Below, piece by piece: positions 8,654 through 16,414 of a DNA stretch of 64,000 bases. The position numbers and the translations under genes were made by a program. Under the pieces are notes generated by a model. The model did no database searches. It was not told the DNA's origin and saw nothing but the letters and a program-made list of their open reading frames with translations. The stretch covers positions 62,001 to 126,000 of the forward strand of contig DUCM01000017.1 of the NCBI GenBank assembly GCA_012959785.1, written 5' to 3'. The DNA comes from Planctomycetota bacterium (GTDB taxonomy: Bacteria > Planctomycetota > UBA1135 > GCA-002686595). Positions within the stretch are counted from its first letter, which is position 1. Every line of letters starts with the position of its first letter.

Positions 8654-9066
8654 TACAGGGAATCGATGGTCAGGCGAAAGATGCTCTCGATGAACTCGTC
8701 TTCGTCGAACTCCTCGCCGGCGGAGAAGACGCCTTCGAGTTCGAGTTCGGAGGGCGTGAAGGTGGTCGTACCGTCTTCGATGATTACGCGCACGAAGTGT
8801 TGCAACTTGGAGGTGCCACAACCGCAGGAGTCGTTGGTCAGGTCGAACCACGATTCCCCTTCAAGGGTTTCGCTCTGCATGTAGCCCGAGAGCTGCACGG
8901 TTTCGCCATCGAGGGCCAGGACCCAATCGGGCAGCTCGTCGCCCACCTCGAACTCGATGTTGTTCAGGCGCAACATGCTCACTTCGTGCACCTCGGGCGC
9001 CAGCCCTGAACTGCAAAGGACCAGGCCGAGCAAGCCGCAAGCGTGGAGAAGTTGTGTCTTGACCAT
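8653..9066 (-). CDS. small secreted DUF3299-like protein
   Basis: 137-residue exported protein. The start at 9066 gives a signal peptide (MVKTQLLHACGLLGLVLCSS); an upstream in-frame start at 9252 would add 62 residues with no conserved look. The core resembles DUF3299 proteins, with a short beta-rich module (DGETVQLSGYMQSETLEGESWFDL) then a cysteine cluster (NDSCGCGTSK) that could bind metal, then an acidic tail (GEEFDEDEFIES). The larger neighbour at 9339-10013 has the more canonical version of the domain, so the pair may be ancient paralogs. It overlaps the following HEAT-repeat gene. The function of the family is not established; metal handling is a hypothesis. Confidence 0.65.
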   Translation of the reverse strand: MVKTQLLHACGLLGLVLCSSGLAPEVHEVSMLRLNNIEFEVGDELPDWVLALDGETVQLSGYMQSETLEGESWFDLTNDSCGCGTSKLQHFVRVIIEDGTTTFTPSELELEGVFSAGEEFDEDEFIESIFRLTIDSL

Positions 9067-9338
9067 GATTGGCGAGCGCCAGCGCGCCCTCGCCCCACTA
9101 TACCCGAGCCAGCTCCATCCGTCTCGACCTCTCCCCCGGCGGGCCCAGGGGCCGACTTCGGCAGCCTGGGAATTATCCTGCGTGCCCAACGGGGAAGCCC
9201 CCAACGCCTGGCGGCGGAGTGGGTCATCGGCGTGAACTACGACAACTCGCAACTCGCAGAGGGACTCCCATCCACGCCGATATCGAGGACGATCGCACAG
9301 TCTTCACGGCCGAGTGAATCCGCCCCGGTCCCCGGGCC

Positions 9339-10013
9339 TCAGTCCTCCAGCTGCACGGCGCTGGCGCTCATCTTGTAGATGCCCATGGCAAACCCAGCCT
9401 CATCCTGGGTGCCGCCCAGGGAGAGGGTGCCGTGGACGCGCATGGGCAGGTAGGGCCGGTATTCGGCGGTCTCGCCCGGAATCATGAGCACATCGATCCA
9501 CTCATCGGGCATGGGCGAGCCGCCGAAGCAACAACCAAGCAGGTCGCGCACGAGCATGAAGTCCCCTACCCGGCCCTGTTTCATGTCGCCCGGGATCATG
9601 TAGCCCACGATGGAAACCTCGCGCTCGCAGAGGTCCAGGAGCTCGCTCGGGAAGGCCAGGTACTTGGCGTCATCCCCGTCGTACTCCTCCGGGAAGAGCA
9701 TCAGGTCGAGCATGGCATCGACATCGTAGTCCACCAGGGAGAGGTCCTGGTAAGTGATCTCGAGCTCGGCATCTTGCTCCTCGGCGGTCCCGGGCGTTGG
9801 CTGCGCGGCGGTTGCTGCGGCCGCGGAGTGGCCCTGCGCCGCTGCGCCCGGCGACTCGCGAGGATCGTCCGGAGTTTCGCCCGGCGGGTCCTCGGAACCG
9901 TCGATGGCGGCGCCCCTGGGCAGTTCCCCCGTGAACGCCGCGGGCGAGTTGTCGGCGCAGGCCGCGAACAGAGCTGCACCCAGGGGCAGGGCGATTCTCG
10001 AGGCCGCGCTCAT
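9339..10013 (-). CDS. DUF3299-type lipoprotein
   Basis: 224-residue predicted lipoprotein. The N-terminus (MSAASRIALPLGAALFAACADNS) has a lipobox-like AAC at cysteine 19, followed by a low-complexity Pro/Ala/Glu linker to about residue 85. The C-terminal 120 residues match the DUF3299 pattern: VSIVGYMIPGD, then MLVRDLLGCCFGGSPMPDEW with a CC pair, then VHGTLSLGGTQDEAGFAMGIYKM. From memory, DUF3299 proteins in gamma-proteobacteria occur beside LolD/MacB-like ABC genes linked to zinc limitation, and here the permease gene overlaps it by ATGA. The specific function is unknown. A 272-bp gap with no gene separates it from the next gene. Confidence 0.8.
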   Translation of the reverse strand: MSAASRIALPLGAALFAACADNSPAAFTGELPRGAAIDGSEDPPGETPDDPRESPGAAAQGHSAAAATAAQPTPGTAEEQDAELEITYQDLSLVDYDVDAMLDLMLFPEEYDGDDAKYLAFPSELLDLCEREVSIVGYMIPGDMKQGRVGDFMLVRDLLGCCFGGSPMPDEWIDVLMIPGETAEYRPYLPMRVHGTLSLGGTQDEAGFAMGIYKMSASAVQLED

Positions 10014-11266
10014 GTGCGCGCCAGGGTCAGAGCCACATCGGTGCTATAGGCCTTCAGAGCCGGCAAAATGCCGGCCGCGGTGCCCAGGACCACCAGACCC
10101 AAGGGCGTCCAGACAAGGGCTGGGTGCCAGGCCCAAACCTCCAGCGCCACGCCGGTTTCGGCGGCCACAACGCGGGCGGCCACGGCCATGATCCCGGCCT
10201 GCACCAGGAGCCCGAGCAAGCTACCCGCGAGTGCGATGGCGGCGGCCTCCAAAATGATCACCGCCGAGACCGTGCTGCGCCGCGCGCCCAGGGTGCGCAG
10301 GATGGCGAACTCGCGGCGGCGCTCGTTCATGGTGTTGTAGAGGCTGGCGAGGATCGAGCCCGCGGCCACCACGACCACGAGATAGGCCACCAATTCCAGC
10401 ACGCGCTGGACCCATCCGAGCTTGTTGAAGAGCTTGCCCACCGACTCCGAGATGGGCCAGGCGAGGGTCGCGCCGCGGGAGGCGCGACTGTACTTGCCCT
10501 TGAGCTTGAAGCCCGCGCCGCGGCCTTCGAGTTTGAGCATGACCGCGCTGAGTTGTTTGTGCTCGTCGGCGATGGGCTCGCCGTCCGCGGGCACAAAACT
10601 CTCCCCGCTGCCGAAAAGTTCGTGACCGCTCATGCGGAAGATGCCCTCGATAGGAATCCAGATCACGCGGTCGCTGGGAGAGCCCGTGGACTCGAGCACG
10701 CCCACCACGGCGTACTCCTCGTCATGAGCGTGGTCCGCCGGTCCAGCGGCCACGCCGTGGGAAGGCTGGAAGTGGCTGCCGAGGGAGAGGCCCGTCTCAC
10801 GAGCCACCGCCGCGCCGATGACGGCCTCGCGGCGGGAAATGTCGAAGGGCCGGCCGGGGGGCGCAAACTCAAAGCGCTGGCCTGCTGAATATTCAAACTC
10901 GTCAAAGATCTTGGCATCGGTGCCCACCACGCGAAAGCCCTTGAAGTGATCCCCCACGGCGTAGGGCACGGCCAAGGCCACCAGGGGATCGGCGGCGATC
11001 TCCTCGTACAGATGCCAGGGGATGTTGCCCGGCGAAGTTTCGAGGTGGAAGACGGTGTTCAAAACGAGTTGCAGATCGCTGCCCCGGGCGCCGAGCACCG
11101 CGTCGTAGCCGAGGGGGCCGCCGGCGAAGGCCAGGCGGCTCTGGCGGGCCACGGAAAAAACAGCCATGACAAGTCCCGCCGCCAGGGCCACCGAGGCCAG
11201 GGTCACCGCCGTGGAGAGGGCGTGTTGGCGCAGACTCCTCTGCACGATGAGAAACACGGGGCTCAC
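10010..11266 (-). CDS. FtsX/MacB-like ABC transporter permease
   Basis: 418-residue inner-membrane permease. There is an N-terminal membrane helix (residues about 15-40, ALSTAVTLASVALAAGLVMAVF), a large extracytoplasmic domain (about 45-270, MacB-PCD-like, with the block SLGSHFQPSHGVAAGPADHA) and three C-terminal helices (about 285-405) containing NTMNERRREFAILRTLGAR, the coupling-helix motif of FtsX-like permeases. The start is GTG at 11266, whose GTGA overlaps the ATPase stop. It pairs with the ATPase as a mechanotransmission or lipoprotein/efflux-type ABC system rather than a classical importer. The histidines in the periplasmic domain are noteworthy if metals are involved. Confidence 0.9.
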   Translation of the reverse strand: MSPVFLIVQRSLRQHALSTAVTLASVALAAGLVMAVFSVARQSRLAFAGGPLGYDAVLGARGSDLQLVLNTVFHLETSPGNIPWHLYEEIAADPLVALAVPYAVGDHFKGFRVVGTDAKIFDEFEYSAGQRFEFAPPGRPFDISRREAVIGAAVARETGLSLGSHFQPSHGVAAGPADHAHDEEYAVVGVLESTGSPSDRVIWIPIEGIFRMSGHELFGSGESFVPADGEPIADEHKQLSAVMLKLEGRGAGFKLKGKYSRASRGATLAWPISESVGKLFNKLGWVQRVLELVAYLVVVVAAGSILASLYNTMNERRREFAILRTLGARRSTVSAVIILEAAAIALAGSLLGLLVQAGIMAVAARVVAAETGVALEVWAWHPALVWTPLGLVVLGTAAGILPALKAYSTDVALTLART

Positions 11267-11946
11267 TGCGGGGCGCCCTCCGCGGCGCGGTTGATTTCGT
11301 CGAGGTCCAGCCTGCGGTCGAAGGCCAAGAGGATTTCGGGGTCGTGGCTCACGAGCAGCAGGGCGGCAGAGTGGCGTTCGCAGGCGGCGCGCAAAAGCGC
11401 CAGGGCTGCGGCGGCGTGCTGGGTGTCAAGGCTGCCCGTGGGTTCGTCGGCCAGCACCAGGGCGGGCCGTGAAGCCAGGGCTCGGGCCACGGCCACGCGC
11501 TGGCGCTGGCCGCTCGACAACTCGTGGGGACGGTACTGGAGACGATCTTCGAGGCCCACCTCCACCAGCAACTCGCGGGCGAAGTCGAGGTCGCCGCCCG
11601 CGCCGAAGAGCATGCCCAGGGCCACATTTTCCAGGGCGCTGTAAGCCCCGAGCAGATTAAAGGTCTGGAAGACATAGCCCACATCCTTGGCGCGCATGAC
11701 ATCCCGTTCACTCTCACTGAGGCTCGAGAGTTCGCGGCCGCAGACCTCCAGGCGGCCCGAATCGGGGGTCAAGAGCCCTGCGATCAAATTCAAGAAGGTC
11801 GTCTTGCCCGAACCGCTGCGGCCGGCCAGGGCAACCTGGGCGCCGGCTTCGAGGTGGAACTCGGGCACATCGATGACGAGTTGAGACTCGCCATCGGGAG
11901 CTTTGAAGCTCTTTTTGAGATCGGTCAGCTGGAGGATCGGGGGCAC
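11263..11946 (-). CDS. LolD/MacB-type ABC transporter ATPase
   Basis: About 227 residues from GTG 11946, matching the usual family N-terminus (PPILQLTDLKKSF); an earlier GTG at 12012 would add 22 unconserved residues. Complete nucleotide-binding domain: Walker A GRSGSGKT, Q-loop YVFQTFNLLGAYSALENV, signature LSSGQRQRVAVARAL, Walker B LVLADEPTGSLD and H-loop VSHD. The sequence is of the LolD/MacB/FtsE class, consistent with the FtsX-like permease whose start overlaps its stop. It is the first gene of the run continuing through the DUF3299-type genes; 195 bp separate it from the boxR stop, so boxR readthrough is possible. Confidence 0.93.
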   Translation of the reverse strand: MPPILQLTDLKKSFKAPDGESQLVIDVPEFHLEAGAQVALAGRSGSGKTTFLNLIAGLLTPDSGRLEVCGRELSSLSESERDVMRAKDVGYVFQTFNLLGAYSALENVALGMLFGAGGDLDFARELLVEVGLEDRLQYRPHELSSGQRQRVAVARALASRPALVLADEPTGSLDTQHAAAALALLRAACERHSAALLLVSHDPEILLAFDRRLDLDEINRAAEGAPQ

Positions 11947-12141
11947 GGCGGAATTGTACGCCCTCGCGCTGCCCGTTGCCCGACTGGGACGGGGCACGCT
12001 AGCCCGGATCACTCATGCAAACGCCCACAAGACTTCGCAATCGGCCGCCTTCGGCAGCCTCTCGTCCCCTGACGGCACTGTTCGAATTCCGCCGTTCAGG
12101 ACGACCCTACAGAGGCTGGGGCTCCTCCAGATGCCGATACC

Positions 12142-12882
12142 TCATACTCCGAGGAGCTCAAGAATCGAGCGGGCCACATCGGCAGCACTCACCGAACTGG
12201 TCTGTACGGTGAATTCGCAGCGTTCGTAAAGCGGTTCGCGCTCGGCCAGCAAGGTTTGTAACTCTTCCATGGCCTGGGGCCGATTGCGCATGGGCCGCCG
12301 GTCGCCCTGGAGCGCCACCCGTTCCATGTGCTCCGCGGGCTGCGCCTTGAGCCAGACCGTGCGGCAGGTCAAGCAGAGCCGCGCGTAGTTCTCCACGCTG
12401 GCCACGATGGAACCGCCCGTGGCCAGCACCAGGCGATCGCCGCTGGAGAGCACCCTTTCCAGGGCTTCGGCTTCGAGGCGGTGGAAGTACTCGGCGCCAT
12501 GGCTGGCGAAGATGTCGCCCAGGGGCAGCCCGGCGAGGTCTTCGACTTCCGAATCGAGCTCCACGAAGGGCACTTCGAGGGCCGTGGCCACCAGGCGCCC
12601 CACGGTGGATTTCCCGGCGCCGCGCAGGCCCACCAGAGCCACCCGCTCGCCGAGATAGCCATCCGAGGAGAAATCGCACAGCTCGGGCAGGCTGAGCGAG
12701 AGGGCTGCGGCCAGTTGGGCCAGCTTGCGCAGGCTGGGATTGGCCTGGCCGGCCTCGGCGGAGGTCAGGTAGCGACGACTCACGCCCCCCTCGCGGGCGA
12801 GGTCCGAGAGGGAGAGACCGGCGGCCTGGCGCGCCCTGCGCAGGCGCTTGCCAAAAGACTCGAGAAGAGGGTTGTTCGCCAT
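12142..12882 (-). CDS. boxR: BoxR/BzdR-type regulator: XRE HTH fused to shikimate-kinase-like domain
   Basis: 246-residue regulator. Residues about 8-65 are an XRE-type helix-turn-helix (FGKRLRRARQAAGLSLSDLAREGGVSRRYLTSAEAG); about 80-240 are a shikimate-kinase-like domain with Walker A GLRGAGKST, VELDSEVED and ATGGSIV. This fusion defines BzdR/BoxR, known repressors of benzoyl-CoA pathways released by benzoyl-CoA bound in the kinase-like domain. I start at ATG 12882, 6 nt from a candidate transcription start; a GTG at 12936 would add 18 residues encoded by the operator region. It is divergent from boxC-boxB. The duplicated inverted repeats between the genes are the likely operators, implying autoregulation. 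Confidence 0.92.
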   Translation of the reverse strand: MANNPLLESFGKRLRRARQAAGLSLSDLAREGGVSRRYLTSAEAGQANPSLRKLAQLAAALSLSLPELCDFSSDGYLGERVALVGLRGAGKSTVGRLVATALEVPFVELDSEVEDLAGLPLGDIFASHGAEYFHRLEAEALERVLSSGDRLVLATGGSIVASVENYARLCLTCRTVWLKAQPAEHMERVALQGDRRPMRNRPQAMEELQTLLAEREPLYERCEFTVQTSSVSAADVARSILELLGV

Positions 12883-12886
12883 GGAT

Positions 12887-12945
12887 TGAGCGATATAATA
12901 CTCTTTTTGCTGCCATGTGAGCAATATATTTCCCACTCTTGCTCA
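12887..12945. promoter_or_regulatory. duplicated boxR operator and overlapping divergent promoters
   Basis: Two similar imperfect palindromes occur 31 bp apart. The first runs TGAGCGATATAAT to TTGCT (12887-12911); the second is a perfect 7-bp inverted repeat TGAGCAA (12918-12924) / TTGCTCA (12939-12945) with centres 21 bp apart, about two helical turns. TATAAT at 12894-12899 (plus) could be the -10 of boxC, with a weak TTGTTC at 12872-12877; TATATT at 12925-12930 is an alternative plus-strand -10. On the minus strand TTGCTC (12924-12919) and TATTAT (12900-12895), 18 bp apart, make a good boxR promoter. The operators overlap both, as expected for repression of both directions. Confidence 0.6.
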
Positions 12946-12998
12946 GCTCCCGGGGCTCCCGAATCTGGAGATCCCCTAACCTCCCAGCCCCCGCCCCG

Positions 12999-14660
12999 AT
13001 GACCGCCACCGCCACCGAGCCCGGCTGCGCCGAGCGCATCTCCTTCCAGGCTTCCCCCGAGACTTACCGACATTGGACCCTCGCTGTCGACGGCGATCTC
13101 GCCACCCTGACCATGGATGTGGACCCGGGGGGCGGCCTGAAAGAAGGCTACGAGCTCAAGCTCAATTCCTACGACCTGGGAGTGGACATCGAGCTGGCCG
13201 ACTGCATCTCGCGCCTGCGCTTCGAACATCCACAGGTGCGCTGCGTCACGATCACCGGCAACTCCGACCGCGTCTTCTGCGCCGGCGCCAACATCGTCAT
13301 GCTGCGCACGAGCCAGCACGGCTTCAAGGTCAACTTCTGCAAGTTCACCAACGAGACGCGACTGTACCTTGAGGACGCTTCAGAGAATTCGAACATGCGT
13401 TTTCTCGCCGCCCTCAACGGCACCGCATCCGGTGGCGGTTACGAACTCGCCATCGCCTGCGACAAGATTCTCCTGATCGATGACCGCAACAGCGCGGTGA
13501 GCTATCCCGAAGTGCCGCTGCTCGGTGTACTACCCGGCACAGGGGGCCTGACACGCATCACCGACAAGCGCCAACTGCGCCGGGACCTGTGCGATGTTTT
13601 CGCCTGCGTGGCCGAGGGCATCAAGGGCAAGCGCGCCGTGGAGTGGAACCTCGTGGACCGCATCGCGCCGCTCTCCAAGTGGGAGGAAGAGGTCGCCTCC
13701 ATGGCCCGCAAGACCGCCGATGAGTTGCCCCTGCGCGATGTACAGGGCATCACCCTCGATCCCATCGTGGGTGTTTGGGACGGGGACGAACTGCGCTACA
13801 AGTTTGTGACCCTGAAGTTCGACCGCGCCGCCCGCACGGTGCAACTCGAGCTTCGGGCCCCCGAGGAATGCCCCACCAGCGCCGCTGCCGCCCACGGGCA
13901 AGGCAGCAACTTTTGGGCCTTGAGAGCCTTCCGCGAGCTCGACGAGGCGCTCCTCGAATTGCGCTTCAACGAGCCTGAAATCGCCCTGGTGCTCGTGCGT
14001 GCCACGGGCTCGGCGAGTACCGTGCAAACCACCGACGCCCTGCTGGCCGATAGCGACCACTGGTTCACCCGCGAGACCCTGCACCTGCAAAAGCGCGTAC
14101 TCAAACGCCTCGACCTGACCGCCAAGAGCTTCTACGCCGTGGTGGACAGGGGCACCGCTTTCGTGGGCAGCTTCCTCGAATTGCTGCTGGCCTGCGACCG
14201 TAGCTACATTCTGAACGACCCCGACATCGAAGTACGGCTCGGAGTGACCGCCGCCAATGGCGGGTCCCTGCCCATGTCCAACGGCATCTCGCGCCTCGCC
14301 ACGCGCTTTCTCGCGGACCCTGAGTTGGCCGCCGCCGTCTTGGACGAGGGACCACAACTCTTCGACGCCGAACGCGCCGACGAGTTGGGCCTGGCCACCT
14401 ACGCCCCCGACGAAATCGACTGGGAAGACGAGCTGCGCATCGCCATCGAAGAGCGCGCCGCCTTCTCGCCCGACGCCCTCACGGGCATGGAAGCCAACCT
14501 GCGTTTCGCCGGTCCCGAGACGATGGAGACCAAAATCTTCGGGCGCCTTTCGGCCTGGCAGAACTGGATCTTCCAGCGCCCCAACGCCGTGGGCGAGCGC
14601 GGCGCGTTGACTTGTTACGGAACGCCCCAATCCCCCGAATTCAGCCGTTTGCGGACCTGA
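12999..14660 (+). CDS. boxC: BoxC benzoyl-CoA-dihydrodiol lyase (2,3-epoxybenzoyl-CoA dihydrolase)
   Basis: Ring-cleaving enzyme of the aerobic benzoyl-CoA pathway (EC 4.1.2.44): converts 2,3-epoxybenzoyl-CoA with two waters to 3,4-dehydroadipyl-CoA semialdehyde and formate. 553 residues from ATG 12999, matching the usual BoxC length near 550; an upstream TTG at 12939 adds 20 residues lying in the operator. It is a crotonase-superfamily protein, with CAGANIVMLR (about 95-104), LNGTASGGGYELAIACD (about 138-154) and PEVPLLGVLPGTGGL, plus a second crotonase-like half (FVGSFLELLLACDRSY). boxB follows after 56 bp in the same direction, so the two are probably one operon under BoxR control. Confidence 0.96.
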   Translation: MTATATEPGCAERISFQASPETYRHWTLAVDGDLATLTMDVDPGGGLKEGYELKLNSYDLGVDIELADCISRLRFEHPQVRCVTITGNSDRVFCAGANIVMLRTSQHGFKVNFCKFTNETRLYLEDASENSNMRFLAALNGTASGGGYELAIACDKILLIDDRNSAVSYPEVPLLGVLPGTGGLTRITDKRQLRRDLCDVFACVAEGIKGKRAVEWNLVDRIAPLSKWEEEVASMARKTADELPLRDVQGITLDPIVGVWDGDELRYKFVTLKFDRAARTVQLELRAPEECPTSAAAAHGQGSNFWALRAFRELDEALLELRFNEPEIALVLVRATGSASTVQTTDALLADSDHWFTRETLHLQKRVLKRLDLTAKSFYAVVDRGTAFVGSFLELLLACDRSYILNDPDIEVRLGVTAANGGSLPMSNGISRLATRFLADPELAAAVLDEGPQLFDAERADELGLATYAPDEIDWEDELRIAIEERAAFSPDALTGMEANLRFAGPETMETKIFGRLSAWQNWIFQRPNAVGERGALTCYGTPQSPEFSRLRT

Positions 14661-14716
14661 TCCAGCCCAGCACTCCGCTCCCGCCCGCTCCCACGACCCC
14701 CACTGTTTAGGCCCTC

Positions 14717-16129
14717 ATGACCGCCATCGACTACAGCCAGAAAATCCCCAACAATGTCAACCTCAGCTCGGACAAGCGCCTGCAACGGGCCCTGGAGAAC
14801 TGGCAGCCCGACTACATTGATTGGTGGCAGTCCGCCGGACCCACCGACTTCAGTCAGAACGATATATACCTGCGCACGGCGGTCAGCGTCGAGAAGGACG
14901 GGTGGGCCCACTTCGACTATGTAAAAATGCCCGACTACCGTTGGGGCATCTTCCTCGAGCCCGGCACCTCGGAGCGCAAAATTGGATTTGGCGACCACGC
15001 TGAAGAACAAGCCTGGCAGGAAGTGCCTGGCGAGTACCGCAATTGGCTGCGGCGCCTGATCGTGACCCAGGCCGACACCGAGCCGGCCTCGGTTGAGCAG
15101 CAACGCCTCCTGGGCCACAGTGCGCCCTCGCTCTACGACCTGCGCAACCTGTTCCAAGTCAATGTGGAAGAGGGCCGCCACCTGTGGGCCATGGTCTATC
15201 TCCTGCACTCGTACTTTGGCCGCGATGGCCGCGAGGAAGCCGCAGAACTCCTCGAGCGGCGTTCGGGCAATGCCGACCACCCGCGCATCCTGGGAACCTT
15301 CAACGAACCCTGTGGAGATTGGCTGTCGTTCTTCTGCTTCACCATGTTCACCGACCGCGATGGCAAGTTTCAACTCCTGGCCCTGGCCGAGAGCGGCTTT
15401 GATCCTCTGGCGCGCACATGTCGCTTCATGCTCACCGAGGAGGCCCACCACCTGTTCGTCGGCCAGACCGGGATTGGCCGGGTGATCAAACGCACCTCGG
15501 AGGTCATGGTCGAGAACCCCGGCAAAGATGTCCGCGAGTACGGCGCGATTCCCTTGGATCTCATCCAGCGCTACATCAACTTCTGGGCCTCCTCCAGCAC
15601 CGATCTATACGGCGCTGAGATCTCGAGCAACGCGGCCAACTTCTTCCGCTCGGGACTCAAGGGTCGCGCCTATGAGACGCGTTACGAGGACCACCAGGCT
15701 CTCGAAGTGCCCTACGCTGTGGATCGCTTCATCGACGGCAAGCTCGACCGCCAGGAAGTGCCCATGCGCAATGCCATGAACGAGGTCCTGCGCGACGAGT
15801 ACATCAAGGACAACCTGAAGGGCATCAACTACTGGAACCGCATTCCGGAGAAGGAAGGCGTGGAGTTCGAGTTCCACCTGCCCCACCGGCGCTTCAACCG
15901 CACCATCGGGGACTACGCAGCGGGTCGCTTCGATCTCGAGGGTCAGCTCATCGACGAGGCCACCTGGAACTCCAAGGTCGACGAGTGGCTGCCCACACCA
16001 GAGGACTACGAGTTCGTCAAGTCGCTGATGATCCCCGAACGCGAGCGGGGCAAGTTCGCCAGCTGGATCGCTGCCCCCCCGCGGGGCATCAACAGCCAGA
16101 ACATCGATTTCGAGTACGCCAAGCTATAG
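14717..16129 (+). CDS. boxB: BoxB benzoyl-CoA 2,3-epoxidase oxygenase subunit
   Basis: Class I diiron oxygenase (EC 1.14.13.208) that, with the reductase BoxA, inserts oxygen into benzoyl-CoA to give 2,3-epoxybenzoyl-CoA. 470 residues, the normal size. Diiron ExxH pairs are visible in VEEGRHLWAMVY (about residues 149-160) and LTEEAHHLFVGQTG (about 239-252), and the N-terminus KIPNNVNLSSDKRLQRALE is characteristic. The reductase gene boxA is absent from this window, so electron supply must come from elsewhere or boxA lies at another locus. A GC-rich hairpin 40 bp downstream probably ends the operon. Confidence 0.97.
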   Translation: MTAIDYSQKIPNNVNLSSDKRLQRALENWQPDYIDWWQSAGPTDFSQNDIYLRTAVSVEKDGWAHFDYVKMPDYRWGIFLEPGTSERKIGFGDHAEEQAWQEVPGEYRNWLRRLIVTQADTEPASVEQQRLLGHSAPSLYDLRNLFQVNVEEGRHLWAMVYLLHSYFGRDGREEAAELLERRSGNADHPRILGTFNEPCGDWLSFFCFTMFTDRDGKFQLLALAESGFDPLARTCRFMLTEEAHHLFVGQTGIGRVIKRTSEVMVENPGKDVREYGAIPLDLIQRYINFWASSSTDLYGAEISSNAANFFRSGLKGRAYETRYEDHQALEVPYAVDRFIDGKLDRQEVPMRNAMNEVLRDEYIKDNLKGINYWNRIPEKEGVEFEFHLPHRRFNRTIGDYAAGRFDLEGQLIDEATWNSKVDEWLPTPEDYEFVKSLMIPERERGKFASWIAAPPRGINSQNIDFEYAKL

Positions 16130-16169
16130 CCAGCCGGCTCGGCTGCCGCCGGACACAGAAACCAAGGGG

Positions 16170-16198
16170 GCCCCTCCTCCCGAGTTCGGGAGCGGGGC
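16170..16198 (+). terminator. hairpin after boxB (candidate terminator)
   Basis: An inverted repeat pairs GCCCC with GGGGC and then CTCCCG with CGGGAG around an AGTT loop, with a small asymmetric bulge, starting 41 bases after the boxB stop. No T-run follows, so intrinsic termination efficiency is uncertain, as is common in GC-rich genomes. Confidence 0.55.
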
Positions 16199-16261
16199 CT
16201 GGATTCCTGCCATGGGGCTGGGTTCTGCCGCCTCAGGCTGGCATAGTGGATGCAGGGGTGC

Positions 16262-16281
16262 CTTTCTATAGAAAGTTGCAT
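16262..16281. promoter_or_regulatory. AT-rich palindrome upstream of the lipoprotein gene
   Basis: The 14-bp perfect palindrome CTTTCTATAGAAAG (16262-16275) lies in the AT-richest part of the boxB/lipoprotein gap, immediately followed by TTGCAT, a possible -35. A smaller GGGTCACCC palindrome follows at 16291. These could be a regulator site or part of the promoter of the gene starting at 16415; no regulator can be assigned. Confidence 0.3.
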
Positions 16282-16414
16282 TTAGTTTAGGGGTCACCCT
16301 AATGAGAGTCGAAGCAAGGGGCAAGTAGGGTCCGATTGCGTACTAGAGTGGCGCGGGGCCCAGGACTAATTTAGGAGCCCCCTGGGGGGGCAGCCCCTCT
16401 TCACAAGCCAGCCC

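Noticed and set aside
13530..14630. 366-aa minus-strand ORF antisense to boxC
   Set aside because: boxC is a certain gene; the ORF is low complexity and lacks motifs.
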